Of a DNA stretch of 64,000 bases, positions 17,073 to 31,032 are shown piece after piece. Origin of the DNA: Mycobacterium sp. Root265 (GTDB lineage: Bacteria > Actinomycetota > Actinomycetes > Mycobacteriales > Mycobacteriaceae). The DNA lies in contig NZ_LMJA01000008.1 in the NCBI RefSeq assembly GCF_001428895.1, positions 107,350 to 171,349 of the forward strand. The letters run 5' to 3'. The stretch's first letter is position 1. Every line of letters starts with the position of its first letter. The translations under genes were made by a program, and so were the position numbers. The notes under the pieces are model-generated. The model was not told the origin of the DNA. It saw only the letters and a program-made list of their open reading frames with translations, and did no database searches.

Positions 17073-18566
17073 ATGGCAGCGCGCATTCACGACACCATCA
17101 TCGTCGGCGCCGGTTTCAGCGGAATCGGCACCGCGATCAAGCTCGCCGAATCCGGCGTCGAGGACTTCGTCATCGTCGAACGCGGCGACCGGGTCGGCGG
17201 CACCTGGCGCGACAACACCTATCCCGGTGCGGCGTGCGATATCCCGTCGCTGCTCTACTCCTACTCGTTCGCCAAGAACCCGGACTGGTCGCGGGCCTAC
17301 TCGCCGGCGAGCGAGATCTGCGCACACATCGAGGAGATGGTCGACGACTTCGACCTGCGCCGCCGGATCCGGTTCGGCGTCGAGGTCAACGGTCTGTCCT
17401 TCGACGAGGCGGCCGGCATCTGGAACGTCAAGACCACCGGCCGCACACCGCTGCGGGCCCGCACCGTGGTGCTGGCCTCCGGTCCGCTGACCGACCACAA
17501 GTTCCCCGACATCCGCGGGTTGGACACCTACCAGGGGCACAAGATCCACAGTGCCCGTTGGGATCACGACTACGACTTCACCGGCAAGCGGGTGGCCGTC
17601 ATCGGCACCGGCGCCAGCGCCGTGCAGATCGTGCCCGAACTGGTCAAGCAGGCCGAGTTCGTCAAGGTCTTCCAGCGCACCCCGGGCTGGGTGGTGCCGC
17701 GGGTGGACATCGCCACCCCGGAGGCGGCCAAGACCCTGTTCGCCAAGGTCCCCGCCGCTCAGGAACTGGTTCGGCAGGTGCTGTACTGGGGCCACGAGGT
17801 CACCGCCACCGCGCTGGTCTGGGACACCCCACTGACCGGACTGGTGTCGCGGCTCGGAAAGGCCCATCTGCGCCGGCAGGTCAAGGATCCGTGGATGCGC
17901 CGCCAGCTCACCCCCGATTTCACGCCGGGCTGCAAGCGCATGCTGATCTCCAGCGACTACTACCCCGCCCTGCAGAAGGACAACTGCAAGCTCATCGACT
18001 GGCCCATCGCCACCATCAGCCCGGTCGGTATCCGCACCAGCGACGGTATCGAGCACCACCTGGACGCCATCGTGTTCGCCACCGGCTATGACGTGCACCT
18101 GTCCGGTCCGCCATTCCCGGTCACCGGCCTGGACGGCCGGGTGCTGGCCGATGAATGGTCCGGGGGCGCCCAGGCCTACAAGAGCATCCAGGCTCACGGC
18201 TACCCGAACCTGTTCCTGATGACCGGCCCCAACTCCGGGCCCGGCCACAACTCGCTGCTGGTCTACTCCGAGGGGCAGATCGACTACGCGGTGAACGCGA
18301 TCGGCACGATCCTGCGCGATGACCTGCGATATCTCGATGTACGTGCCGACGTCCAGCAACGCCACAATGCCGCGTTGCAGCGCCGGCTGCGCAGGACCAC
18401 CTGGATGAGCGGGTGCAGCAGCTGGTACCTGACCGCGGACGGATTCAACGCGTCGATGTACCCCGGGTTCGCCACCCAGTATCTTCGACAGATGCGGGAG
18501 TTCCGGTTCGGTGACTACACGGCGGTGGCGCACGACGCACGTGTGACGGCGCTGTCGTCGGCCTGA
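17073..18566 (+). CDS. Flavin-dependent monooxygenase, Baeyer-Villiger type (MymA/EthA class)
   Basis: 497 aa. The FAD-binding GAGFSGIG motif is at residues 12-19 and the NADPH motif GTGASAVQ at about 178-185. Between them is a Baeyer-Villiger fingerprint, with Tyr153, Gly155, His159 and Trp163 in the pattern Y-x-G-x3-H-x3-W. The family inserts oxygen next to a ketone to make an ester or lactone. The gene order esterase-SDR-diiron-monooxygenase resembles, but does not copy, the mymA operon (Rv3083-Rv3085). It is separated from the diiron gene by one base. Confidence 0.88.
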   Translation: MAARIHDTIIVGAGFSGIGTAIKLAESGVEDFVIVERGDRVGGTWRDNTYPGAACDIPSLLYSYSFAKNPDWSRAYSPASEICAHIEEMVDDFDLRRRIRFGVEVNGLSFDEAAGIWNVKTTGRTPLRARTVVLASGPLTDHKFPDIRGLDTYQGHKIHSARWDHDYDFTGKRVAVIGTGASAVQIVPELVKQAEFVKVFQRTPGWVVPRVDIATPEAAKTLFAKVPAAQELVRQVLYWGHEVTATALVWDTPLTGLVSRLGKAHLRRQVKDPWMRRQLTPDFTPGCKRMLISSDYYPALQKDNCKLIDWPIATISPVGIRTSDGIEHHLDAIVFATGYDVHLSGPPFPVTGLDGRVLADEWSGGAQAYKSIQAHGYPNLFLMTGPNSGPGHNSLLVYSEGQIDYAVNAIGTILRDDLRYLDVRADVQQRHNAALQRRLRRTTWMSGCSSWYLTADGFNASMYPGFATQYLRQMREFRFGDYTAVAHDARVTALSSA

Positions 18567-18594
18567 TGGCGACGAACTGATGGCTGAGATCTAG

Positions 18595-19503
18595 ATGGGA
18601 ACGCCCAAGCAGCCCCGGCAGTCGGCCGGCGCGATCTCGACGATCCTGACCGGACTGCGCCGGGCGCCCCGCCAGATCCGGCGCAGTTCCCGGGACGTCG
18701 TCGAGAACGCGGTCACCCAGCTCTTCGATGCGGCGGTGCAACCGCACGGCGCCGCCGCCTCCGGCGAGTACCGGATCGACGAGCTGGCGCAGCTGGCCGG
18801 CACCACCACCCGCAACATCCGGGTCTACCGCGATCGCGGTCTGCTGCATCCCCCGCTGCGGGTGGGCCGCATCGCCCTGTTCAACGACACCCACCTGACC
18901 CGGTTGCGGCTGATCACCTCACTGCTGGATCGCGGCTACAACATCGCCCACGTGCACGAGATGCTCTCGGCGTGGGAGCAGGGCAAGGGGGTGGGCGACC
19001 TACTCGGACTGGAATCCGCGATCGCGGGCAGCTGGGCCACCGAGAAGCCCGAACGGATGAGCGTCGCCGACGCCAAGCGGCTCATCGACGATGATCCGGG
19101 GTTCGAGCGCATGCTCGGCCTCGGTGTCATCAAGCTCGAAGATGACGAAGCGATCGTGGTGCGCCCCAAGCTGATCGAGGCGTTCAACGAGATCCGCCAG
19201 TACGGGGTGGCCACCGACAAGCTCATCGGTCTGCACGAGCAGATCGCGCCGTTGGTCGACCAGATCAGCGGACTGCTGGTGCAGGCGGGGATCGAGGAGG
19301 CGCTGCACCGCATCAACCCCGGTGCGGCGCTGCCACCCGATACCGAGATCGCCGAACTGCTCACGATGCTGGTGCGCTTCCGCACCCAGGCCGTCTCGGC
19401 GGTCTCGTCGACGCTGGCGTTCTCCATCGAGACGACCATCGAGTCGGCGGTCGGTCAGATCCTCGGCGAACTCATCGACAAGGAAACCGAACCCGACGCC
19501 TGA
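18595..19503 (+). CDS. MerR-family transcriptional regulator
   Basis: 302 aa. A MerR winged-helix domain begins at about residue 58 (YRIDELAQLAGTTTRNIRVYRDRGLL) and runs through FNDTHLTRLRLITSLLDRGY. The long C-terminal region probably senses a ligand. A basic N-terminal extension of about 55 residues precedes the DNA-binding domain, which is unusual. It is the last gene of the oxidative operon and the likely regulator of its promoter at 14.25 kb. It converges on guaA with only a 10-bp gap. Confidence 0.85.
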   Translation: MGTPKQPRQSAGAISTILTGLRRAPRQIRRSSRDVVENAVTQLFDAAVQPHGAAASGEYRIDELAQLAGTTTRNIRVYRDRGLLHPPLRVGRIALFNDTHLTRLRLITSLLDRGYNIAHVHEMLSAWEQGKGVGDLLGLESAIAGSWATEKPERMSVADAKRLIDDDPGFERMLGLGVIKLEDDEAIVVRPKLIEAFNEIRQYGVATDKLIGLHEQIAPLVDQISGLLVQAGIEEALHRINPGAALPPDTEIAELLTMLVRFRTQAVSAVSSTLAFSIETTIESAVGQILGELIDKETEPDA

Positions 19504-19513
19504 CTGACCGGCG

Positions 19514-21073
19514 TCACTCCCACTCGATGGTGCCGGGCGGCTTACTGGTCACGTCCAGCACGACCCGGTTGACCTCGGGCACCTCATTGGTGATGCGTGT
19601 CGAGATCCGTTCCAGAACCTCATAGGGCACCCGGGTCCAGTCGGCGGTCATGGCGTCCTCACTGGACACCGGACGCAGCACGATCGGGTGACCATAGGTA
19701 CGTCCGTCGCCCTGCACGCCCACCGAGCGCACATCGGCCAGCAACACCACCGGGCACTGCCAGATCTGCTGATCCAGCCCCGCCGACGTGAGTTCCTCAC
19801 GCGCGATCGAATCGGCGCGGCGCAGCGTGTCCAGCCGCGACGCAGTAACCTCGCCGACGATGCGGATGCCCAGTCCGGGCCCCGGGAAGGGTTGGCGGCC
19901 AACGATTTCCTCGGGCAGGCCGAGCTCGCGGCCGACGGCGCGCACCTCGTCCTTGAACAGCAGGCGCAGCGGTTCGACGAGCTTGAACTTGAGGTCGTCG
20001 GGCAGGCCGCCGACATTGTGGTGGCTCTTGATGTTCGCGGTGCCCGCACCGCCACCGGACTCCACGACGTCCGGGTACAGGGTGCCCTGCACCAGGAAGT
20101 CGACCTCGGGGCCGCCACCCTCCACGACATCGCGGACCGCACCCTCGAAGGCACGGATGAATTCCCGTCCGATGATCTTGCGTTTGCCCTCGGGGTTGGT
20201 GACGCCGGACAGCGCCTCCAGGAAGCGGTCGGCCACATCGACGGTGATCAGCTTGGCGCCGGTGGCCGCGACGAAGTCGCGCTGCACCTGGGCACGTTCG
20301 CCGGCGCGTAGCAGGCCGTGATCGACGAACACACAGGTCAGCCGGTCGCCGATGGCGCGTTGCACCAGCGCCGCGGCGACCGCGGAGTCCACTCCTCCGG
20401 ACAGCCCGCAGATCGCCTGGCCGTCGCCGATCTGCTCGCGCACCTGCGCGATCAACTGCTCGGCGATGTTGGCGGGCGTCCAGGCCGGCCCGATGCCGGC
20501 GAACTCGTGCAGGAAGCGGCTCAGCACCTGCTGGCCGTGCGGGGAGTGCAGGACCTCGGGGTGGTACTGCACCCCGGCGAGGCGACGGGCCCGGTTCTCG
20601 AAGGCCGCCACCGGCGCACCGGAGCTGACGGCGACCACGTCGAAGCCCTCAGGGGCTTCGGTGACCGCGTCGCCGTGGCTCATCCACACCGGCTGGTTGT
20701 CGGGAAGATCCGAATGCAGCTGTCCGCCAGTGACATTCATTTCGGTGCGGCCGTACTCGCTGGTGCCGGTACGGGCGACGGTGCCGCCCAGCGCCTGCGC
20801 CATGGCCTGGAACCCGTAGCAGATACCGAACACCGGGACGTCCAGGTCGAACAGCGCCGGATCCAGCCGCGGTGCCCCGTCGGCGTACACGCTGGCCGGG
20901 CCGCCGGAGAGCACGATGGCCTGGGGATCGCGGGCCTTGATCTCCTCGACCGTCGCGGTGTGCGGGATCACCTCGGAGAACACCCGCGCCTCGCGGACGC
21001 GGCGCGCGATCAGCTGGGCGTACTGCGCGCCGAAATCGATGACGAGAACGGGGCGGGTAGGGGCTGCTTCCAC
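19514..21073 (-). CDS. guaA: GMP synthase (glutamine-hydrolysing)
   Basis: 519 aa, normal length. The N-terminal class I glutamine amidotransferase has its nucleophile at Cys85 (FGICYGFQ) and His/Glu in GVQYHPEV. The ATP-pyrophosphatase domain has the P-loop SGGVDSA, and the C-terminal dimerisation domain ends PPGTIEWE. It converts XMP to GMP, downstream of the IMP dehydrogenase encoded at 28.9 kb. Confidence 0.97.
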   Translation of the reverse strand: MEAAPTRPVLVIDFGAQYAQLIARRVREARVFSEVIPHTATVEEIKARDPQAIVLSGGPASVYADGAPRLDPALFDLDVPVFGICYGFQAMAQALGGTVARTGTSEYGRTEMNVTGGQLHSDLPDNQPVWMSHGDAVTEAPEGFDVVAVSSGAPVAAFENRARRLAGVQYHPEVLHSPHGQQVLSRFLHEFAGIGPAWTPANIAEQLIAQVREQIGDGQAICGLSGGVDSAVAAALVQRAIGDRLTCVFVDHGLLRAGERAQVQRDFVAATGAKLITVDVADRFLEALSGVTNPEGKRKIIGREFIRAFEGAVRDVVEGGGPEVDFLVQGTLYPDVVESGGGAGTANIKSHHNVGGLPDDLKFKLVEPLRLLFKDEVRAVGRELGLPEEIVGRQPFPGPGLGIRIVGEVTASRLDTLRRADSIAREELTSAGLDQQIWQCPVVLLADVRSVGVQGDGRTYGHPIVLRPVSSEDAMTADWTRVPYEVLERISTRITNEVPEVNRVVLDVTSKPPGTIEWE

Positions 21074-21089
21074 CCGGACAGTCTAGTCG

Positions 21090-21725
<636 letters not shown>

Positions 21726-21739
21726 CGAAAGTCCTTTCC

Positions 21740-22950
21740 TCAGAAGACGGTGCCGTCGCTGATGACGGTGAGCGGTGGCAGTCCGCCGCGCAACCGCTGG
21801 GCGAACGCCCGGCCGGCCGCCCAGCTGCCGCCTTCGAGGACGCAGGCCAGTGGCAGCTGCTCATCGGTGACCCCGAGTCGCTCCCGCACCAGGACGGCGA
21901 GCTCGTCGAGCAGGGCGACAGTGAGCGCGCGCCACTCCACCACCAGCTCGTCGGCGGGTGTCCAGCCGCGTCGGGTCCAGCCGGGATCGCGCAGGCGCAG
22001 CACACCGGTGTCCAGGAACAGCCCGCCGTTGCGGTATTCGGGCAGGCCGGTCAGCGCGTCGAGCCCGGTCACCTGCACGCCGGACCAGCCGAAGGGCTCC
22101 AGCAGCGAATAGGTCAGCCACTGCGAGAGCTTGTGGAAGGGCACCCAGCCCGCGGTGGCACCGGCGCCGGGCACCGCGTCGTGACGCCAGCAGTCACCGA
22201 GCGGCTCACCGTCGATGGCGTTGTCGGCCAGCCAGATTCGCGACATGCTCGACAGCAGTGCGGACAGGATGTCGTGGGCGGCCACCGCCGGTGCGGACGG
22301 ATCGGTGACCAGCAGATCGAACAATCCGCCCGGGCGGCCCGGGGTGCCGAAGACCGTCGGCTGATCGGCCAGGGCGGCGCCGAGCCGGCGCAGCAGGTCG
22401 ACCCGGCCCTCGAAGCCGACCAGTGGATTGTCCGGCCCCAGCTGGAATGCCGCCCCCAATGCGCCGGCATCCAGCCCGGTCAGGCCGGCGGCGTCGGCCT
22501 GCAGCGGATGCCCCGGATCCGAGGAGAAGGTGCCCGCCGTGAAGGCATGCCAGCTGGCCACCCCCAGCCCCTCGGAGCGGGTGAATGCCAGGCCGGTATC
22601 GGCTTCGCGGTAGCTCCAGTCGGGGCCGGCGCCGGCGTCGAGCAGCACGCTGACCACCGTCAGGTCGATCATCGCGCGGGCACGGCCCGCACCGTCGAGG
22701 TCTCCGAGCAGGCCGTCGAGTGCGGATTTGCGGTCCACGCCGCCGGCCTCGAAATGCCGCCACCGGCTGTGGAACGGGATGACCAGATCGGGAAACCGGG
22801 CCGCGGTCAGGGCCGCGACCTCGGCGGCCGCGGCCGCCATGGCGCCATCGTGGACGGTGAACCAGTCCGAGTCGCCGGCACGCGCCCGGGTCAGCAGGTG
22901 TTGCGAACGGGCCCGGATCTCGGCTGTGCTCCGCAGCGTCGCCGCGGGGG

Positions 22951-22954
<4 letters not shown>
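21740..22954 (-). CDS. DUF1688 family protein (URC4/Urg3-like), uracil catabolism
   Basis: 404 aa. It belongs to the DUF1688 family, recognised from conserved stretches such as [31 protein letters not shown] and [14 protein letters not shown]. In Lachancea the homologue URC4 is required for the non-reductive uracil-degradation pathway; its biochemistry is not settled to my knowledge. It overlaps the upstream cyclohydrolase-like gene by 4 nt and is followed by upp. No signal peptide or membrane segment is seen. Confidence 0.85.
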
Positions 22955-24207
<1,253 letters not shown>

Positions 24208-24402
24208 GTCGACTCCTCTCGGGACGAACGCGCAACAACTCAGGCGACAGCTTTGTCACCTGCATCGTATCAGCGCCGCCGGTGCCCCACCGGGCATACG
24301 AATGTCGCAGTCTCAGAACATTATTCGTCCACAGGTGTCGAAACTGGCGACCCGGGGTATACGCGCGCTGCAGCCTGCCCGCAGGCTCGAAAGGAGCACA
24401 GC

Positions 24403-25848
24403 GTGACGAACACACAGCCCAAACCGACCACCACCGATGCCGGTATCCCGGTCTACAGCGACGAGCATTCCCTGACCATCGGCCCCGACGGCCCCATCCT
24501 GCTGCAGGATCACTACCTGATCGAGCAGATGGCCAACTTCAACCGGGAGCGGATCCCGGAGCGGCAACCGCACGCCAAGGGCGGCGGCGCGTTCGGTCAT
24601 TTCGAGGTGACCCACGATGTCAGCGCCTACACCAAGGCCGCCTTCCTGCAGCCCGGAGCCAAAACCGAGACGCTCACCCGGTTCTCGACCGTGGCCGGTG
24701 AGCGCGGCAGTCCAGACACCTGGCGCGATCCGCGGGGGTTCGCCACCAAGTTCTATACCGCCGACGGCAACTTCGACATGGTCGGCAACAACACCCCGGT
24801 GTTCTTCATCCGCGACCCGATGAAGTTCCAGCATTTCATCCGGTCCCAGAAACGCCGGTCCGCGAACAACCTGCGCGATCACGATATGCAGTGGGATTTC
24901 TGGACGTTGTCCCCGGAGTCCGCTCACCAGGTGACCTGGCTGATGGGTGATCGGGGAATACCGCGCACCTGGCGCCACATGAACGGCTACTCCAGCCATA
25001 CCTACAGCTGGATCAACGCCGCCGGCGACATCTTCTGGGTGAAGTACCACTTCAAGTCCGACCAGGGCATCGAATTCCTCACCCAGGACGAGGGCGATGA
25101 GATGGCGGGCACCGACGGTGACGCGCACCAGCGCGACCTGTTCGACAGCATCGAGCGCGGCGAGTTCCCGAGCTGGACGTTGAAGATGCAGATCATGCCG
25201 TTCGAGGACGCCAAGAATTACCGGTTCAACCCGTTCGACCTGACGAAGGTGTGGCCGCACGGCGACTACCCGCTCATCGATGTCGGCAGGCTGACCCTCG
25301 ACCGCAACGTCACCGACTATCACACCGAGATGGAGCAGGCCGCGTTCGAACCGAACAATGCGGTCCCGGGTACCGGGTTGAGCCCGGACAAAATGCTGCT
25401 GGCACGGGACTTCTCCTACTCCGACGCGCACCGCGCCCGGCTCGGGGTGAACTACCGCCAGATCCCGGTGAACACCCCGAAGACCGAGGTGAACAGCTAC
25501 TCGAAGGACGGGGCGATGCGGGTCAACAACGTCTCGGATCCGGTGTACGCACCGAACTCCTACGGCGGGCCGAAGGCCGACCCGGCGCGCACCGGTGAGC
25601 CGCTGTGGCACGCCGACGGGGACATGGTGCGGTCGGCGTATTCGCTGCACGCCGAGGACGACGACTGGGGTCAGGCGGGCACGTTGGTACGCGAGGTGCT
25701 CGATGACGCGGCGCGCGACCGGCTGGTCACCAACATCGCCGGCCACCTCTCCAAGGGGGTGTCCGATGCCGTGCTGCAGCGGGCCTTCGAATACTGGCGC
25801 AATGTGGACAAGGAGCTCGGCGACAGGATTGAAGCCGAGGTCACCTAG
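24403..25848 (+). CDS. katA: Monofunctional haem catalase
   Basis: 481 aa, the size of clade 3 small-subunit catalases. The distal His lies in [16 protein letters not shown], Asn in [12 protein letters not shown], and the proximal haem Tyr region is [21 protein letters not shown]. It starts at a GTG 6 nt after AAGGAG. It decomposes hydrogen peroxide in the cytosol. It faces choD tail to tail with a shared hairpin between them; a GMC oxidase neighbour that makes peroxide gives a plausible functional link. Confidence 0.95.
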   Translation: MTNTQPKPTTTDAGIPVYSDEHSLTIGPDGPILLQDHYLIEQMANFNRERIPERQPHAKGGGAFGHFEVTHDVSAYTKAAFLQPGAKTETLTRFSTVAGERGSPDTWRDPRGFATKFYTADGNFDMVGNNTPVFFIRDPMKFQHFIRSQKRRSANNLRDHDMQWDFWTLSPESAHQVTWLMGDRGIPRTWRHMNGYSSHTYSWINAAGDIFWVKYHFKSDQGIEFLTQDEGDEMAGTDGDAHQRDLFDSIERGEFPSWTLKMQIMPFEDAKNYRFNPFDLTKVWPHGDYPLIDVGRLTLDRNVTDYHTEMEQAAFEPNNAVPGTGLSPDKMLLARDFSYSDAHRARLGVNYRQIPVNTPKTEVNSYSKDGAMRVNNVSDPVYAPNSYGGPKADPARTGEPLWHADGDMVRSAYSLHAEDDDWGQAGTLVREVLDDAARDRLVTNIAGHLSKGVSDAVLQRAFEYWRNVDKELGDRIEAEVT

Positions 25849-25854
25849 CGACGC

Positions 25855-25908
25855 GACGGTGCGCCCGGATCGCGGTTTCTGCCGTTTTCGCGATCCGGGC
25901 GCGCCGTC
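25855..25908. terminator. Bidirectional terminator between katA and choD
   Basis: Two 20-nt arms (25855-25874 and 25889-25908) pair with a single mismatch around a 14-nt T-rich loop, in the gap between two convergent genes. There is no T-run after the stem. Confidence 0.75.
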
Positions 25909-25923
25909 GGCGCGCTACCGAGT

Positions 25924-27681
25924 TCAGCCCGCCTGCGGCGAGCGGGACAGCCCCGAATTGACCGGTTCGATGGGCAGCCTGCGCAGTGCGGCGGGCGCTT
26001 CGGCGGGCACCACCGGGCGTACCGGCGCGATCGGGTCCAGCCGGCGGTAGGGCTCGCCCTGGGCCGGACGCAGGTCCGCCTCTCCCTTGTTCGGCCACAG
26101 CGCCGCGGCCCGCTCCGCCTGCGCCGTGATCGACAGCGACGGGTTCACCCCGAGGTTGGCCGAAATCGCCGCTCCGTCAGCCACATACAGCGTCGGGTAG
26201 CGGTACACCCGCTGGTAGGCGTCGATGACGCCGGTCTGCACGCTGTCCCCGATGGCCGCGCCACCCAGGAAGTGCGCGGTGAGCGGGATGTTGAACAGTT
26301 CGCCCCAGGTGCCGCCGGCCACGCCGTCGATCTTCTCGGCGATGCGGCGGGTGACCTCGTTGCCGGCCGGGATCCAGGACGGGTTGGGCAGGCCGTGGCC
26401 CTGCTTGCTGTCCAGCATCCGGTAGCCGAACCAGGTCTTGCGGGTGAAGGTGGTGATCGAGTTGTCCAGGTGCTGCATGACGAGCGCGATCATCGTCCGC
26501 TCACTCCACCGGCGCGGGTTGAGCAGTCGTAGCGTTCCGCGCCGGTCGGCCTTGGCGGTCTGGATGAGTTGCTTCCAGCGCGGCACGTCGGTGCCTTCCG
26601 GCCCGGTGCCGTCGGTCATCAGGGTCTGCAGCAGACCCATCGCGTTGGATCCCTTGCCGTAGCGGCACGGTTCGACGTGGGTGTCGCTGGTCGGGTGGAT
26701 CGACGAGGTGATCGCGACGCCCTGGGTGAGGTTGAGGTCATCCCCGACGGTGAGCCGTCCCGCGCCGACGATGGACTCGGAGTTGGTGCGGGTCAACACG
26801 CCGAGGCGGTCGGACAGACCGGGCAGCTTGCCCTTGTCCCGCATCCGGAACAGCAGCTTCTGGGTCCCGTAGGTGCCGGCGGCCAGGATCAGGTGGTTGG
26901 CCGTGAAGGTCTTCTTGCGGCGGCGCAGTTTCCCGCCGGTGCGCACCGTGTGCACTTCCCACACACCGTCGGGACGCTGCGCGAACTCCCGGACCGAGGT
27001 GAGCGGATGCACGTGTGCACCAGCTGATTCCGCGAGACCGAGGTAGTTCTTCAACAGGGTGTTCTTGGCGCCGTGCCGGCAGCCCGTCATGCACTCGCCG
27101 CATTCGATGCAGCCGGTGCGCGCCGGGCCCGCCCCGCCGAAGTACGGATCGGGGACGGTCTTGCCGGGCGTCTTCTGGCCGTCTTCGCCGAAGAACACGC
27201 CGACCGGTGTGGGCACGAAGGTGTGCCCCACGCCCATGTCGTCGGCGACCTCTTTCATGATCCGGTCGGCATCGGTGAACGTGGGGTTGGTGACGACACC
27301 GAGCATGCGCTTGGCCTGGTCGTAGTGCGGCATGAGCTCTTCGCGCCAGTCGGTGATGTCCTTCCACTGCGCGTCGGCGAAGAACGGCTCCGGCGGCACG
27401 TAGAGGGTGTTGGCGTAGTTCAGCGAGCCGCCGCCGACCCCGGCGCCGGCCAGGATCATGCAGTTGCGCAGCAGATGGATGCGCTGGATGCCGTACATCC
27501 CGAACTGCGGGGCCCAGAGGAACTTGCGCAGGTTCCAGGAGGTCTTCGCGAAGTCCTCGTCGGCAAACCTTCGGCCGGCCTCCAGCACCCCTACGCGGTA
27601 GCCCTTTTCGGTGAGCCGCAGGGCGCTGACGCTGCCGCCGAATCCCGAGCCGATGATCAAGACGTCATAGTCAGGCTGCAT
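25924..27681 (-). CDS. choD: GMC-family oxidoreductase, ChoD (cholesterol oxidase-like)
   Basis: 585 aa, close to the 578 of M. tuberculosis ChoD (Rv3409c). The FAD-binding motif VLIIGSGFGGSVSALRL is at the N-terminus, and AGAGVGGGSLNYAN follows. A cysteine cluster CIECGECMTGCRHGAK near residue 190 resembles an iron-sulphur ligand set, unusual for GMC oxidases. The C-terminus has HFLGGAAIGDS and NPSLSITAQAERAA. Annotated in mycobacteria as cholesterol oxidase, but its physiological substrate is debated. It precedes no co-directional gene closely; guaB3 ends 69 bp upstream. Confidence 0.9.
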   Translation of the reverse strand: MQPDYDVLIIGSGFGGSVSALRLTEKGYRVGVLEAGRRFADEDFAKTSWNLRKFLWAPQFGMYGIQRIHLLRNCMILAGAGVGGGSLNYANTLYVPPEPFFADAQWKDITDWREELMPHYDQAKRMLGVVTNPTFTDADRIMKEVADDMGVGHTFVPTPVGVFFGEDGQKTPGKTVPDPYFGGAGPARTGCIECGECMTGCRHGAKNTLLKNYLGLAESAGAHVHPLTSVREFAQRPDGVWEVHTVRTGGKLRRRKKTFTANHLILAAGTYGTQKLLFRMRDKGKLPGLSDRLGVLTRTNSESIVGAGRLTVGDDLNLTQGVAITSSIHPTSDTHVEPCRYGKGSNAMGLLQTLMTDGTGPEGTDVPRWKQLIQTAKADRRGTLRLLNPRRWSERTMIALVMQHLDNSITTFTRKTWFGYRMLDSKQGHGLPNPSWIPAGNEVTRRIAEKIDGVAGGTWGELFNIPLTAHFLGGAAIGDSVQTGVIDAYQRVYRYPTLYVADGAAISANLGVNPSLSITAQAERAAALWPNKGEADLRPAQGEPYRRLDPIAPVRPVVPAEAPAALRRLPIEPVNSGLSRSPQAG

Positions 27682-27750
27682 CAGAACAGTATGGCCCTAC
27701 CGGCAGGTAACTTTCTAGACAGGAGGGCCTAACTTGTAAAGATCAGCTGA

Positions 27751-28887
27751 TCACGACCCGACGGTCAGGCCGACCTTCTGGAATTCCTTGAGGTCGCAGT
27801 AGCCGGCCTTGGCCATCGAACGGCGCAGGCCACCCACCAGGTTCAGCGAGCCGAACGGGTCGTCCGACGGGCCGTTGAGCACCTGCTCCAGCGCCGGGCG
27901 TTCCCCGAGCGCCACCTGCAGCAGGGCGCCGCGCGGCAACGACGGGTGCGCCGCAGCCGAGGGCCAGAACCAGCCATCGCCCTGGGCCTCGGCGGCCACC
28001 GACAGCGGGGGGCCGAGCACCACGGCGTCGGCGCCGCAGGCGATCGCCTTGGCCAGGTCGCCGGAGGTCTGGATGTCGCCGTCGGCGAGCACGTGCACGT
28101 ACCGGCCGCCGGTTTCGTCGAGGTATTCGCGCCGGGCCGCGGCCGCGTCGGCGATGGCGGTGGCCATCGGGACGCTGATGCCCAGCACCTCATCGGAGGT
28201 CGTCACCCCGGAGGTGGAGCCGTAGCCGACGATGACGCCGGCCGCCCCGGTGCGCATCAGGTGCAGGGCGGTGCGGTGATCGAGCACACCGCCGGCCACC
28301 ACGGGCACGTCCAACTCGGAGATGAAGGTCTTCAGGTTCAGCGGTTCACCGTCGTTGGCGACCCGCTCAGCGGAGATCAGCGTGCCCTGGATGACCAGCA
28401 GGTCGATCCCGGCTGCCACCAGTGCCGGGGTGAGCGCGGCGGCGTTCTGCGGGCTGACCCGCACCGCGGTGGTGACGCCGGCTTCCCGGATGCGCGCGAC
28501 GGCGGCACCCAGCAGTTCGGGGTCCAGCGGCGCGGCGTGCAGCTGCTGCAGCAGCCGGATCGGCGCCGACTCGTCCTCCGAGGTGGCCGCGGTATCGATG
28601 ACCTGGGCGATCCTGGCTTCGACGTCGGCGTGCCTGCCGATCAGTCCCTCACCGTTGAGCACACCGAGTCCGCCCAGCCTGCCCATCTCGATGGCGAACT
28701 CCACCGACACCAGCGCGTCGGTCGGATGCGCGAGCACCGGGATCTCGAAGCGGTAGGCGTCCAGCTGCCAGGCCGTCGAGACGTCCTTCGACGACCGGGT
28801 CCGGCGGGCCGGGACGATGTTGATGTCATCGAGCTCATAGGTCCGGCGAGCTGTTCTGCCCATGCCGATTTCAACCATGTCACGCAT
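27751..28887 (-). CDS. guaB3: GuaB3-family IMP dehydrogenase-related protein
   Basis: 378 aa. IMPDH-like TIM barrel without CBS domains; conserved blocks include RSSKDVSTAWQLDAYRFEIPV, VIVGYGSTSGVTT and CGADAVVLG. The usual IMPDH catalytic Cys motif (GSxCxT) is replaced here by GYGSTSG. The ATG at 28887 is 11 nt after an AAGGGG; the ATG three codons later is the start used for Rv3410c. It lies 24 bp after guaB2 and is cotranscribed with it. Confidence 0.93.
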   Translation of the reverse strand: MRDMVEIGMGRTARRTYELDDINIVPARRTRSSKDVSTAWQLDAYRFEIPVLAHPTDALVSVEFAIEMGRLGGLGVLNGEGLIGRHADVEARIAQVIDTAATSEDESAPIRLLQQLHAAPLDPELLGAAVARIREAGVTTAVRVSPQNAAALTPALVAAGIDLLVIQGTLISAERVANDGEPLNLKTFISELDVPVVAGGVLDHRTALHLMRTGAAGVIVGYGSTSGVTTSDEVLGISVPMATAIADAAAARREYLDETGGRYVHVLADGDIQTSGDLAKAIACGADAVVLGPPLSVAAEAQGDGWFWPSAAAHPSLPRGALLQVALGERPALEQVLNGPSDDPFGSLNLVGGLRRSMAKAGYCDLKEFQKVGLTVGS

Positions 28888-28911
28888 GTGTGATGCAGCC
28901 CCTTTCGGGCT

Positions 28912-30498
<1,587 letters not shown>

Positions 30499-30620
30499 CT
30501 ATCGGCACTGACCTCGACGCTCGCCGCCACGCCGCCGGGCGGGGTCCCGTTATCCAGATGCGGGCGGCACGCGGGGTGAACCGGTGGCGCGAAACCAGCG
30601 GGGCTGCGTAGGCTAGATCC

Positions 30621-31025
30621 GTGCGAGATGACCTCCCGCCTGGCCTGCCACCCGACCCCTTCGCCGATGACCCGTCCGATCCCTCGGCGGCTCTCGACGC
30701 GATCGAGCCTGGCCTGCCACTCGATGCGCAGGAACGCAGTGCCGTGGAAGCGGACCTGGCTGACCTGGCGGTATACGAGGCGTTGCTGGCGCACCGGGGA
30801 ATTCGCGGGCTGGTGGTGTGCTGCGATGAATGCCAGCAGGACCACTATCACGACTGGGACATGCTGCGCGCGAACCTGCTGCAGCTGTTGGTCGACGGTA
30901 CGGTCCGCCCGCATGAGCCGGCCTACGATCCCGAGCCCGATGCCTACGTGACCTGGGATTACTGCCGCGGCTACGCCGACGCCTCGCTCAATGAGGCCGC
31001 CACGGAGCCCGACGGCTACCGCTGA
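30621..31025 (+). CDS. DUF5319 family protein (Rv3412 homologue)
   Basis: 134 aa, acidic, GTG start. The central sequence RGLVVCCDECQQDHYHDWDML and the end YVTWDYCRGYADASLNEA are nearly invariant in mycobacteria and match Rv3412 from memory. The CCDEC...HYH group could bind a metal. The function is unknown. It is divergent from guaB2 and ends 7 bp from the convergent rsdA. Confidence 0.9.
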   Translation: MRDDLPPGLPPDPFADDPSDPSAALDAIEPGLPLDAQERSAVEADLADLAVYEALLAHRGIRGLVVCCDECQQDHYHDWDMLRANLLQLLVDGTVRPHEPAYDPEPDAYVTWDYCRGYADASLNEAATEPDGYR

Positions 31026-31032
31026 ACTGCGT

